A model generated the notes under the pieces. The model was given only the letters and a program-made list of their open reading frames with translations. It was not told where the DNA came from and made no database searches. Shown here in pieces: positions 46,401 to 55,900 of a DNA stretch of 64,000 bases (position 1 is its first letter; each line of letters begins with the position of its first letter). Made by a program: the position numbers and the translations under genes. The stretch is from Trichobilharzia szidati. Lineage: Eukaryota > Platyhelminthes > Trematoda > Strigeidida > Schistosomatidae. Location of the stretch: the NCBI GenBank assembly GCA_944472155.2, contig OX235271.1:107645256-107709255 (forward strand), in the 5' to 3' direction.

Positions 46401-49400
46401 CTTGTTGTTGATTATTTCCGGCCATCTGATCTTCAGTATAGAATGAAGACAGCTGTTGATAAAGGTCTGCAACCTGTTGGAAATATTCTTTGTGACCCAC
46501 TGGCCAAGTTTCTGATCCGCATAGAAGAAGTGACTTGACGTTTGTATTGAAAATCCGAATTTTGTTGTTGATGCTGAGTGACGAAGACTTTCAGATTGGT
46601 TTCAGGTTGATGAATGTGTTTCTCGTTTGCAATTACGAGCTACTATTACACAAATGTAACTACACCTAATAAAATCCCAAACATGGTGAAATAGATCGCC
46701 GTTACTCATCAAATATATGAAATGTCTGCTCTCCAACCACACAGTATTTTAGTCGGAAAGACAAGCTAACGTAGGTTAAAAGTTATGCATTTTTGCATAA
46801 AATAAAGCTGTAGACTTCATCAATATGTCACAAAGAAATCATGTAATTGTAGTTTATACAAAATAATATAAACAGCAGGATGGCTGAAGTGCTTATCATC
46901 CGCTGAAATGGATAAGTTGCAAAAAAGTTGCAAGAAAGTACTAGAAGCATTCTCTTGTTAACGAGATGTTTCTTTTAAACGGAAGGTGACTTCACTAGTT
47001 ATCTTCATAATGTGTTTTATTAAGTGAAGCCAACGTTTATCTATAATTTCTGGATAATTATCAGCTAGCCTTGAATTTAACTCTGTTTGGTGTTTAGCTG
47101 CAATAGTAAGTGCAACTTCTTTAGGATGAAGATTATAATGAACACCTACATACAGGACAAACCTGTCACACACTAACTATATCATGAGCAGAAGCAACAA
47201 TATACCCAGCGCTATGCAACAGTAGTGATCATAAATTACCTTGGTAAAATGAGAGCATTTCGTGGAGAGGTCCACTCATTCAAAGGCATTACGGCAATAC
47301 GATACACAAACTTTCTGAGTCCTTCATATGCTATGATGAAAGGTGCTTGTGTAACAGTAAATCAGCATTCGATGGTCTTATTGCCTAATTTTAGTGTGTA
47401 AGCATTTTTGTCATGCACGTTACGAATAAATAATTGTAATTTGAAACAAAAAAGTTGCAACAACATACTTGTTCCCGGAAAAGATTTAAATTACTAGCAG
47501 GATCAGTGTGACCAAAACAAAAAACAAGTGGATCTTCTTCTAAACCCCACCCTTCCATTAAATCATAGGGTTTGGTGACACTTATGGCTGCAATAGTCGT
47601 CGGTATGCATATCTGTTAAAGAAAATAAGAAAGGTTCAATAATTCAACAAACTTGCTATTGACGAAGTGTACAAGTGGACTTGTGAGAAGTAAATTTAAA
47701 ACCATAAAGATAGTTTCAAAATGAATTAAAAATACTGAAAGATATCTGAAACTCCAGTTACTCGAAATAATTAATTTATAAACACTGGTTTGATTTATGA
47801 CCACAACCAACGTAATCAATTACTGTGAGAGTTTAAAAAACTACTACTTTAATATAAGCGTATTTCCTTTATGTAAATTAGATGCAAATATTGTAGATAT
47901 GTGCTGAAAATTCCACACTGTACCACTAGTACTGTTTCTGGAATAAAGCAAATTATTATTATTATTATTATTAAATGCTAAGGTACAAAACGTGAATGAT
48001 AACACAAATCTCAGGAATTTAGAAGAACAAGTCATTAATAATGATAGATTTCATACACTTGGTTCGCCTGATAAATTTTAAAATCATAGATTTGTTCCCC
48101 TGTGTGTCTCTCATCAGCCATAAACTATACAAATGTTTGTAACTCTGGTTTACATATGATACTACACATAACCTCAACTCAGACAGTCGCAAAAAACAAC
48201 CTCACCGCCACCGCAAGTTTAAAGCACAGAATATTTCAACTTAATCTCCGCTGCAATTGAGAAGGACGAATGACGCAAACTGATGCAAGCCTTCTGAAAG
48301 TCAGCAAATATAGGCTCAGATCACTATCTAATGAAAGCAACCTTTATTGACCAAGGTCAACACCTTCAAAAAGCCAGAGATAGACCACAATTCAAGTCCA
48401 ACACTCAGATAAAAGGACAAAATTACAAAGGACACCTTTCCTGTAATCATCAGTGAAATGTAGAAGGCAACATCACTGAAGAAACTTGAGTGGAAAAACA
48501 CTACAGATGTCTGAAAGCAAAATCGTAGGAAATTTGAACAGACATCTTAGGCAAAAAGAAGTATCGTGAAATATACCCATTAATTCATACGGAAAAAAAG
48601 TTTTTGTTAAGCGAAGAAATACCTCCTTTTAACGGCTTCATTACTCAAAAGGCAGTAAGTGGCACTAGAAATCGCTCAGTCAATATGCATTTGATAAGAG
48701 TAAAGATAATTAAAATGCACTAAGAGGGGTACAGTTGAAGTGGATGAATTACAAAACTTTTAAAGATTATTATATAGGTGAACTGGTATCAACATTTTAA
48801 AATTGTAGGTCAAGTATTGTTTAAAAAATTAAGAGTACGATAACGATAACAATAAACACGGCGAAGGTGAAGTGAAGTGGAATGAATTCAAGTGGTAAAA
48901 CAGAAGAAAATAAAAGAACATTACGATGACCAAGGTAAAGAAAGAGGTTGGACAAAACGTTTCTGAACACATAATTTAGGTTTTTGTCCATGTATATGCT
49001 TCTATATAGTTCATAGACTTGGCCCAGCACCAAAAGCATTCTTAAAATACTGCGGGCTTTTGTCAGTAGCTATTTCTGCCCGAAAGCGACAACCAGATGG
49101 CTGGTCCAGAAAGAATAGGCAACAAAGAAATCTGACAGCAAACCGGCCAATAACCTACTGACCAACAAATTTGCAGATAGAAATGGAGACAGAATGAACA
49201 TACTCTAAAGAGACCTACAGATAACATCAAACGAAAGGCCTTCTAGAGGAATCCGAGTGGAGAGAGATGAGATGGGCGTCTGGAAGTGACACAGAGGTCG
49301 GTCGGTCGGTTTTCGACATAGAACTTTGCACATATGTGCGGCAGTTCAAGTCGCCACACTCCCTGCATGTACCACGCAAAGGAAGAGAAAAAAGTAGAAG

Positions 49401-52400
49401 AAATGCATAATACGGACAGTAAACAGAGGTGTGAGACAAAGGAATAGTAATAACGGAGAACAAAACAGTTTAATTGGAAATCATAAGTCACAAGGAGTGG
49501 ATGCATCTGCGCCGGCCACCGAGAACGATTTTGAGCCATGTCACCAATTGTTTCCAACCATTGGTTTTTACCATCCCGAGGGCCCCAACCAGGAAGTCTA
49601 CATCTTCCTACGTGGCTTAGATTAACTGTTGTGGATTTCATTGATTGGTGCCATGTTTTGGTTTGACCGCCGCTAGCTCTTTTCCAGCCTGACCCTATAT
49701 CAGCTAACATTGCCCGTCGAGGAAGGCGATGACTAGGCATACGTAGCACATGTCCTAACCATCTCAGTCGAAGTAATTTCACAGTCTCGTCGATTGATTT
49801 CCCCGCCTTACCTAGCACTCGACGCCTAACCTCAATATTGCTCACCTTATTATACCACTTCACGCGGGAGAAAGAACACAGACACCTATGATCGAAGACA
49901 GCTAATCTTTTCATGTCTTCTGCTCTCAATGGCCAGGTCTCACAGCCATAAAGGAGGACGGAGCGGACTGTTGAGCAGTACACACGCCCTTTGGTCGATA
50001 GTCGGATATCGCGTCTACGCCAGAGACGGCGAAAACTGGCGAATGCGAACCTAGCCCTCTGTATTCGTGCTGAAATTTCGTCGGAGATCAACCCGTTGGG
50101 GCTGATGGTACTTCCCAAGTAAGTGAAGCGGTCAACGTGTTCTACCACTTCACATCCTATTTCTAATCTAGGGGTCGATGAAGTCCAATCCTGCAGCATC
50201 ATCTTACATTTTATAGGGGCGAATCGCATGCCAAACATGCGGAGATTGTTGCTCAGGGTGTTCAGTAGACTCTGCATTTTGTCAGAGTCCTCGCCTAGAA
50301 GGACTATATCGTCCGCATATTCTAAGTCAACGAGATTCTTCCCTGGTAGCAAGTCAATCCCTGAGTCGCTGAAGTGAGTTAGGGTTAAGTCCATTAGTAC
50401 ATCTATGATGAAATTGAATAGGAATGGGGATAATGGGCATCCTTGACGGACGCCACTAGTCGTCACCACTTCAGATGACAACTCGCCATAAGCCCTCACC
50501 TGGCTGCATGAGTACGAGTAGAGTGCCTTAATCAGTGCAATGTATTTTCTTGGCATTCCCTTTACAGCCAAGCATCGCCAGAGAACCTCCCGGTCGACAG
50601 AATCGAATGCCGCCTTTAGGTCAAGAAATATAATGATTGTCGGACGCCGGTAGGAATGCCTATGTTCTAGAATCTGTCGAAGGGTGAAGATGTGATCAAT
50701 ACACCCTCTACCTGGCCTAAAACCTGCCTGGTTTTCTCGTGTTTGTGTCTCCCGAGCACCACTTAATCTACGCAGTATTATTGAGCCTAGGATTTTAGAT
50801 ACTATATTAGTCAAGCTAATCCCTCTGTGATTATCACAAGACGACTTGTCCCCCTTCTTGTATATCGGGATGATCAGTGACTTACACCAACCCGATGGGA
50901 CTTCCTCTGATTCCCAGACGCTGCCTAGAACCTCCGTTAACGCAGACAGTAAACTGACGCCTCCGTACTTAAATATCTCTGGAGTCAATAAATCAGGTCC
51001 CGCTGCTTTGCCTAGCTTCAGATTGGTGACAGCTTTAGTAACCTCGGTTAAGGACGGAGGACCTGTGTCTATCTCCCATTCAGGGAGGTGTTGGATGTCC
51101 GGTAGGTTAAGTGTGGCTGTGGGCCAATTAAACTGCTCCTCATAGTGTTCTTTCCAGCGCTCCAGACGTCTATCCTGGGAGCTAATTATGGTGCCATTTT
51201 TCTCGGAGATTGTTTCGCTTATCATTTGTTTTTTACCACCTGTTTCCCTGATAAGCCTGAATAGTTGTCTGGTGTTGCCTATCGCCGATGCTTTTTCCAG
51301 AGGAAGTCATGCGGAGAGGAAATGAGAGCTTGTAAGCAGTCATTTAGTCAGCTGAATGTTATGACTGAGAACAGGATACAATGGTGATGCGATGCTGAAG
51401 TCCTATATCCCATTCGGAAGGCAAGGAATGAATAATAATAATAATAAATAACACTCCAGTAAGACCACAAAATCGTTACTGTACACGTCAAAAGTTCACC
51501 TAGTTGGGGTACAACTCTGATTCACTTCTGAAGAAAAACCATCTTACAAATTAGTCTCTTTTGTTCAAAACAAAAGTATCCTTCTTAGTTAAATGAAAAC
51601 TACTTTGTAGTTCGTTTTCTTTATGCTAATAACCCAAAGCACACAGACGTAAAACGCCAGACAACAATAAACTACAAAACGCAAGGCCATAATCAGCCTA
51701 ACTAGCCAAATATACCTTTGGTTAAATGACACAAAGCCATAACAGATAAGACATTTCCTAAGAACATTAGACCAAAGAGGAGATGAAAGGTATGAGCTAA
51801 GATTCTTAAAGCTGCGTAGCCCTTAAAATAGTCTGTAAATTTTTACTCAGCTTTGTTAACACATCAATTTATCCTCTTTGTTTGGTATTCTAAGCACAAT
51901 TTGAATGTGCAGTTTTACTACGTACGATCAACGTCATCACGAAGTCTAACTAGTATATGAAATCACGGATTTCTCGTCAAATGTATGTGGTTTATTAGTG
52001 TGGTCATTATAATGTTTCGGATCACTGGTGCGCAGTGTGGTTGATTACAGTTAGGGAAATAAGTTCATCTTATATCTGACAAACCCTTGTAATCCTTATT
52101 ACTCTACTTACTTATTTTCCTTCCAACCACGCTACTCTTTATGTTGAGCTTTACACTTTTCTTACTTTATCTTTTGTTGCAAAGTCTATGCAGTGTAAAT
52201 TATGAGTTGTATTCAATAGGTAAGAATTATGACAATGCGAGTCTACTGAATAGACTCAACTCTGTACAAAATTACACAAGTCTTACATGTAAAGAAAGTT
52301 TCCACAAACTTGTATTTCTAGACATACTTCTGAGTTCTCGAGAGGATGGCTTAATAAAGTGGCCAGTTTGTAGAAAGCATACTTGAACGGGCAATATTTC

Positions 52401-54361
52401 AATTTTCATAGATTCTCCTCATTACAATATAGGAGTGGCTTGGTAAAGTGCTCATTCAAGAGGATTCACCGTATTTGTACAACTGATGCTATACATGATG
52501 AGAATAAGATACTGACAAAAACCGATATCCTTTGAGGTTTCTGAACCTGCATAGAGATCAGCTAGTTTCAAAACCTTCAGTCTATTCCGTTCCTAAGGAA
52601 GACGTCTTCATCAGGAAATAAATAGTACGTTTTTAAGACAGAGACTGAACTCGGTCATCCGTAAAACCTACTATGCAGCCCGGCTTATAATTATTGAAAA
52701 AGCCAAAAACACGCTATTCCACAAGCCTCAACATTGCACAAGTTATTATGTTACATCCCATACTATATACCAATTAAAATGTGTGTGTGGCCATACGCAC
52801 AGGGAGGGGTAATCGCACTTTGCATGTGACGGTAGGAGAATATGTACATAAATGGTATGAGAAACAACTGAACAGTGAACTCCCAGTGAAACTAAGCGGT
52901 AGACTACCAACTTCGTTTAAAGCCAAACACATAATCGATATGAACCACAAAATTGATATAAAAACAGCTTTTAAGTTTATTCATAAAAAGTCAGGAGCGC
53001 TTAATGAAATACACAGATGCGAGAGCTATTCGTATACTTAAAATCTCTCTGGTGTGTACAGAAGCAATTTATTACTACTCAACCTGCCTTGGTAATCCTT
53101 ATCTGATTATATAACCAGACGTAGTGTCAGTTATTTTTGTTTTTATATCCTTTATCACTTTGTTTATTTTAATTGACCTTTATTTTCCGTATAAATTAAC
53201 TCGACAAGTAAATGTGTGATCTGACTCTTCGACATGTATTGCCCAAATACCCCACAGTTTTCATATAATCTCAGTCTTCTAATAACAATACCCAAATTTA
53301 TTAGACGGACTAACTGTTTTAAATTTCATACGAAGTAGTTATAACGTTTTTGTCCACAATTAGTAAAAGAGAAGCGAATAGGTTCACGAATTAATTGTTA
53401 TTAAGGTACAGTAATGGAGTGTTTACACACGAAGGCTCGTTCAGTACTACCTCAAGAAGTATTAAAAGCATTTAAATTTACACACTGACATTTTATAGGA
53501 AAACTCATCCTTTAAAACTAATTTTTTCTGTGTAGTTGCATTAGAGTATCATGATCTTAACTAAGCTACCTGATAATAACACCTTACAATCAACTATTAA
53601 TTGGAAGCGACCAACTAATAGCGAGCTGTCCCAAGAATACACACCAACACATTTATGAAAGGCCATAAATGCAGGTCTAAGATCTTCCGAGAGTGTTCTT
53701 TCTTATGAACGGAAGTTTCAAGAAAGTATTTCAGATCCGTTTGTAGAATGAAACGATACATCACTATAGATTAATAGAGAAAACTGCCTGACCTTCATAA
53801 TTTAATCATTTTGTCAACAAAACTCAGGAACCAGGACCATAGTATTGGTATAGTTAAAAAATAAAAGTGTGAATAACATGCCTGGTTCAACCCAACGTTC
53901 ACATCCACAAGTACCGGTTTATGTTTCCTGCGGGCTGCATAACTTGCCAAAGTGCGACAAAGTGTAGATTTTCCAACACTTTCTTGGCCGCAGACCAATA
54001 CTCGTGGACCTCTGCTTTGTTCGCTTGCAGCTTTTTGACGTGAGACCTCCAGGCTCGCATGAATATTCATGTAGACATGGACAATCTCCTGATCCTCTGA
54101 TGAAGCTATTACGTAGGCAGCGATTCCTTGATCTTGAACGATTAGTTTGCAACCATGAAAAGTAACGACTGTCCCTCGCTGACCCGGATGTAAATGTAAT
54201 TCCCAACCGCAAACAAGTTCAGTACCGAAAATTTCAGCAGCGCCGGAAACTAAAGTTAAAGCTGATGGTGCTGTTACTTCGAAACGAAGCATCTGAAATT
54301 TTTCGAGTGTATACGTCCGGACAGACGAATTCAACCGAGGAAAATCCTTCAAACCATTCAT
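37166..54361 (-). CDS. CLP1: CLP1, cleavage/polyadenylation factor and tRNA-splicing cofactor (5 exons)
   Basis: This gene encodes the CLP1 family protein (polyribonucleotide 5'-hydroxyl-kinase fold), a nuclear partner of PCF11 in pre-mRNA 3'-end processing and of the TSEN tRNA-splicing endonuclease. The joined exons are 54361-53882, 47612-47469, 45601-45434, 39635-39411 and 37477-37166, giving 442 residues; human CLP1 has 425. The N-terminal beta domain (L-R-F-E-V; A-E-I-F-G-T-E-L) is followed by Walker A G-Q-E-S-V-G-K-S-T (125-133), S-G-C-I-I-N (229-234), the lid (R-Q-R-D-T-R) and the C-terminal domain. All four introns are phase 0, and no stops occur. Where kinase-active members have D-V-G-Q-G, this protein has N-V-G-L-N (155-159), so catalysis may be lost. 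Intron 1 has a GC donor. The introns hold PLE, RTE and SINE copies. Confidence 0.93.
37478..39410 (-). other. CLP1 intron 4
   Basis: GT-AG intron of 1.93 kb. It contains the short SR2-like element at 38112-38795. The rest (37478-38100 and 38800-39410) shows no recognised feature. Confidence 0.85.
38112..38795 (+). mobile_element. Internally deleted SR2-like RTE element
   Basis: The beginning is GC-rich and UTR-like (CCGACCGAAAGCTGC, GACGTGGTGGTCGGGCTTG). The end closely matches the 3' end of the element at 49.3-51.3 kb: CAACTCGAACTGC, GCCAAGTTTTATGTTGAAT, then a (CAGA)n tail where that copy has (CCGA)n. All RT coding is missing. The result resembles a non-autonomous derivative with both ends kept. 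An open frame runs through 38207-38875 but lacks known domains. Confidence 0.65.
39411..39635 (-). CDS. CLP1: CLP1 exon 4 (residues 265-339)
   Basis: Acceptor TTTTTACCAAAG, donor GTTAGT. Encodes I-D-T-L-L-V-I-E-D-G to L-K-S-S-E. It carries R-L-P-K-S-S-G-A (human L-L-P-K-S-G-G-V) and the lid R-S-P-D then R-Q-R-D-T-R, in which Arg, Asp and Arg of the human R-D-E-R pattern are kept. Confidence 0.92.
39781..40168 (+). mobile_element. Hammerhead repeat unit with terminal direct repeat and TSD
   Basis: The segment CTTCCTG, GCC and CAACCATCTAATAC recurs at 39794-39830 and 40124-40160, 330 bp apart. The insert therefore represents about 1.1 units of a 330-bp repeat. It is flanked by ATACTAAGAATCC (39781-39793) and ATACTAAGGATCC (about 40156-40168), which look like a target-site duplication. 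The unit has an A box TAGCTCAGTGG (39991-40001), B box GGCTCGAGTC (40034-40043) and a hammerhead-like core. The size and plan resemble the tandem S-alpha/retrozyme class. Confidence 0.65.
40083..40126 (+). ncRNA. Hammerhead-like motif in the 330-bp repeat
   Basis: The canonical core CTGACGA lies at 40087-40093. Helix II GCGC/GCAC has one mismatch. GAAA is at 40108-40111, a short helix III C-AUAG-G follows, and the triplet GUC is at 40117-40119. Helix I is poor: CTTG can pair with CAAG only across a three-base bulge. It is a degenerate or unusual hammerhead. Confidence 0.5.
40860..41245. repeat. Hammerhead SINE with inverted ends
   Basis: The left end (about 40880-40975, minus) holds a fold with core TTGGGGA, and the right end (about 41170-41245, plus) is its inverted counterpart. 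The 5' portion and a degenerate tRNA-like head with B-box-like GATTCAACCCC lie between them. Confidence 0.6.
42260..43168 (-). mobile_element. Penelope-like remnant with terminal inverted repeats
   Basis: Arms at 42260-42504 and 42944-43168 are inverted copies (shared blocks include AAGAACACAATATTCA, TCAAAGGTGTGAATACATGA and GTCAAGTAGCAAAACAAT). Between them the minus strand encodes only the PLE C-terminal tail: G-L-I-D-S-C-H-S-T-N-P-D-H-D-F-K, Y-E-L-K-P-D-F-F-V-Q-K-K, L-V-L-P-W-S-stop (42999-42724). The left arm carries an extra stem-like block of about 18-20 nt (GCGAAGAGACTCTTTTCG) that the right arm lacks. It lies inside CLP1 intron 3. Confidence 0.7.
43670..43920 (-). mobile_element. RTE-like 3' fragment, diverged subfamily
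   Basis: The minus strand matches the 51.3-51.45 kb fragment (GGAAATGAAAGCTTGTGAGC, then CAGTCAT and GAACAGAGTGAAATGGAGAC) and ends in a diverged form of the family B tail (CCTTATATTCCATTCAGAAC). Only the 3' 250 bp remain. Confidence 0.55.
45434..45601 (-). CDS. CLP1: CLP1 exon 3 (residues 209-264)
   Basis: Acceptor TTTTTGTAG, donor GTATGC. Encodes V-N-R-L-A-E-L to T-T-A-A-A-F-E, with S-G-C-I-I-N-M-S-G-F where human CLP1 has S-G-C-V-I-N-T-C-G-W. The aromatic Trp of that motif is Phe here. A Ser/Asp/Gly-rich insert (D-D-S-D-G-G-S-S) follows it. Confidence 0.92.
45602..47468 (-). other. CLP1 intron 2
   Basis: GT-AG intron of 1.87 kb with an RTE fragment at 46089-46624. An open frame at 46958-47173 was considered and rejected as an exon. 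The rest is unassigned. Confidence 0.85.
46089..46624 (-). mobile_element. RTE-like LINE fragment (family B) in CLP1 intron 2, with TSD
   Basis: The minus-strand frame encodes the C-terminal region: I-L-K-I-R-W-P-E, I-C-R-R-K-W-R-W-I-G-H-S, G-R-P-R-V-T-W-G-R, E-D-R-S-K-R-R, E-A-L-C-S-T-R-N. The (AAT)n tail is on the left. The direct repeat GTTTGCAATTA at 46078-46088 and 46625-46635 is the target-site duplication. It lies in the same transcriptional orientation as CLP1 and is the least decayed 3' end of the family in the window. Confidence 0.85.
47469..47612 (-). CDS. CLP1: CLP1 exon 2 (residues 161-208)
   Basis: Acceptor TTATTTTCTTTAACAG, donor GTATGT. Encodes I-C-I-P-T-T-I-A-A-I to L-N-L-F-R-E-Q, including L-V-F-C-F-G-H-T-D-P, the counterpart of L-V-Y-H-F-G-S-T-T-P in the human protein. 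Confidence 0.92.
48600..49045 (-). repeat. Penelope-like C-terminal/3' end fragment
   Basis: A diverged end motif (GCGAAGAAATACCTCCTTTT) is followed by sequence matching 22385-23270, without the LINE that interrupts that copy. The minus strand gives a tail (M-D-K-N-L-N-Y-V-F-R-N-V-L) equivalent to S-K-N-L-S-Y-V-F-K-N-V-L at 23.2 kb. Confidence 0.55.
49055..49297 (+). mobile_element. RTE-like fragment, left half (interrupted)
   Basis: A degenerate copy of the family 3' coding end: GGTCCAGAAAGAATAGGCAA, AAATGGAGACAGAATGAACA, GAATCCGAGTGGAGAGAGAT. It is interrupted at CAGAGG (49292-49297) by the element at 49298-51297. Confidence 0.65.
49298..51297 (-). mobile_element. SR2-like RTE retrotransposon, 5' truncated, RT open frame nearly intact
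   Basis: The minus-strand open frame from about 51297 (annotated Met at 51225) to 49243 encodes a complete RT. It has G-P-D-L-L-T-P-E, P-I-Y-K-K-G-D-K, Q-A-G-F-R-P-G-R-G-C-I-D, L-D-L-K-A-A-F-D-S-V-D-R, G-V-R-Q-G-C-P-L-S-P, the catalytic L-E-Y-A-D-D-I-V-L-L and R-W-L-G-H-V-L-R-M. The endonuclease expected upstream is missing; the frame enters at E-K-A-S-A-I-G-N. The last part of the frame reads through what is probably 3' UTR, ending in (CCGA)n at about 49298-49315. A six-base direct repeat CAGAGG flanks the element. No internal stop remains over more than 600 codons, so it is young. Confidence 0.9.
51298..51448 (+). mobile_element. RTE-like fragment, right half with (AAT)n tail
   Basis: It resumes at CAGAGGAAGTCATG, in register with 49297, and ends GAAGTCCTATATCCCATTCG then (AAT)n. 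Together with 49055-49297 it forms one older LINE copy split by the SR2-like insertion. Confidence 0.75.
52141..53060 (+). pseudogene. Penelope-like element fragment (family E)
   Basis: RT remnant F-L-D-I-L-L-S-S-R-E-D-G, then R-K-T-Y-Y-A-A-R-L-I-I-I-E-K-A-K, L-K-C-V-C-G-H-T, and E-K-Q-L-N-S-E-L-P-V-K-L-S-G-R-L-P-T-S, with I-H-K-K-S-G-A-L-N-E at the end. Same order as at 31.35-30.6 kb on the opposite strand. Many stops and frame changes. It lies inside CLP1 intron 1. Confidence 0.65.
53882..54361 (-). CDS. CLP1: CLP1 exon 1 (residues 1-160)
   Basis: Begins with ATG at 54361-54359 and covers the N-terminal domain and the P-loop. It ends at ...CAG followed by GC-A-T-G-T (53881 downwards). Reading on instead adds residues unlike any CLP1 before a stop. 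Joining here to exon 2 gives an ungapped match across the segment between the P-loop and the following I-P-x-T. There is no GT donor nearby that keeps this match. Confidence 0.9.
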
Positions 54362-55744
54362 ATCGTAAGCTATACAACCTAGATTATAATGCCGTTTTCA
54401 AGATAGACAATGTATGCACGCGAATGCAGGAGCACTCATAAAGCTAAAATGCTGAAGAGAAAAGGAAAAAGTACAAATCTCTTGAGTATAAATATCGTTT
54501 TAACAGTGAACAGTAAGTGAAAAAACCCAGATGAATACAGTGTAAAGCGAAATTTTCCTGAATTCGAATTGCTGAACACCAGGCTCAGATGAAAATATAG
54601 TATTAAAGAGCTCACAGAGATGCTGGACAAATACCAGTCAAATTTGAGCAAGACAACATCAGAAATACTTCAGGATAATTGTGAGGTGTCACTATGCTAA
54701 GAAAGACATTCTACAGGCGACAATGAATTTTAGAAAGTTGAGGGCATAATTTGTCTTTTTGTTGTAGCCACTCTTTAGTTTCCCTCATTTTAACTGAATC
54801 AACTAAGTTAGAGAATGCAAATAGGTAGAAAGTTGGTTAAATGGGCAGTTTTTATCGGTTGAGACATGAGCAGAAGGTGGGTAGGATGCAACATGAAGTG
54901 CCCACTTTTTATATTTTACATAGGTTGTCATCCACTTCCTCCCTTTAATCTATTTTATCAAAGTACTACATAACCACTTTTAACAATGGCAAAGGAACAT
55001 TTTCTCCACACTTACAACAAACGAATTACTTACTTTTTCCAACGTCCCCCATGTCCTGATCGCATTGAGGAATGCCCCACTTTCCTCTGCTTAGTCCGAT
55101 TTCAAGAGCAATGCTGCCTACATTTTTACCCACTCTACTCAAGTCTGTAGGAGAATTCTCCTACTGGATACCTCGAAACTACATGTACATAGCTCACAAA
55201 ACAAGGGGAATTTAGATTAAACGGCATAAAGCAAAAGACTTTTGCCCTGAATAAGGATTGAATATATTTCGAAGTCCATACACCACGTAAATGTTAAATA
55301 GCGACCACTATTTTGGTTCTTAAAGAAGTATACTTCTCTAACATGCATATATATACATGTTGATTCCGCAAAATTTATGTAATCAGGGACACATAAAATT
55401 CCTAAAAATTTAAGCTCAGTCGGTCAAACAGCAAACATCAAAGGCTGTTAACAAAAGCAACCGTATCTAAAAACAACCTGCCTGAAGATGTAACGCAAAC
55501 AATTGACTTTTTGCTACATCTGAATACCAATAATTTCAACGTCCAATTTCAGTGGTTATATTAATTGAACCGACTGAGATGTACCCTGACATTATTGGTT
55601 GTGAGTCAAGTTAAACTTTAAACACCATTGGGTAACGATGGAGTGCGACACCACTACCGATGACCTAGCAACGCTCAACTCTGGTGGACCCTGAGATCTG
55701 TGTAGAACTAATTTTGTAGGTCCTGTATTAAGAGCGTGACTCTC
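54362..55744. other. CLP1 upstream region
   Basis: It must contain the CLP1 promoter and 5' UTR on the minus strand, but I see no clear TATA box, initiator or trans-splice marker to place them. No repeats were assigned. Confidence 0.4.
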
Positions 55745-55900
55745 CTGCGAACAACTGATATAAGTATAAAACTTGGGCACTGTGGTAGAGTATAACTCCA
55801 TAATGGATAAGAATTTATTTGATAAATCACACAGTGTTGTACAGTTAAATTAACTGTACAACACTGTGTGATTTATTAAAATAAAATCCTGCGAACAATG
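55745..55900. repeat. Penelope-like 3' UTR ends in head-on orientation
   Basis: Positions 55745-55849 (minus) match the terminal block at 485-590, and 55850-55890 (plus) repeat its first part inverted. Confidence 0.7.
55822..55876. repeat. Perfect 55-bp palindrome
   Basis: Arms 55822-55848 and 55850-55876 (27 bp each) are exact reverse complements around a single central A at 55849. They contain the PLE block CACACAGTGTTGTACAG and its complement. Confidence 0.95.

Larger units (their letters stand above)
47613..53881 (-). other. CLP1 intron 1 (GC-AG)
   Basis: A 6.3-kb intron starting GCATGT and ending AACAG. It contains an (ATT)n tract at 47951-47972, a PLE piece at 48600-49040, nested RTE elements at 49.06-51.45 kb and a PLE piece at 52.14-53.06 kb. 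The stretches 47975-48600, 51450-52140 and 53062-53780 are unassigned. Confidence 0.85.

Noticed and set aside
46958..47173. Open frame with L-N-S-R-L-A-D that at first seemed to be a CLP1 exon
   Set aside because: Exon 3 at 45434-45601 (V-N-R-L-A-E-L) joins exon 2 in phase and aligns better. The frame here lacks a matching acceptor phase and has no good donor.
49243..49297. Last codons of the SR2-like open frame as part of the protein
   Set aside because: They read through the (CCGA)n element end and into the older target LINE, so the frame is open there by chance.
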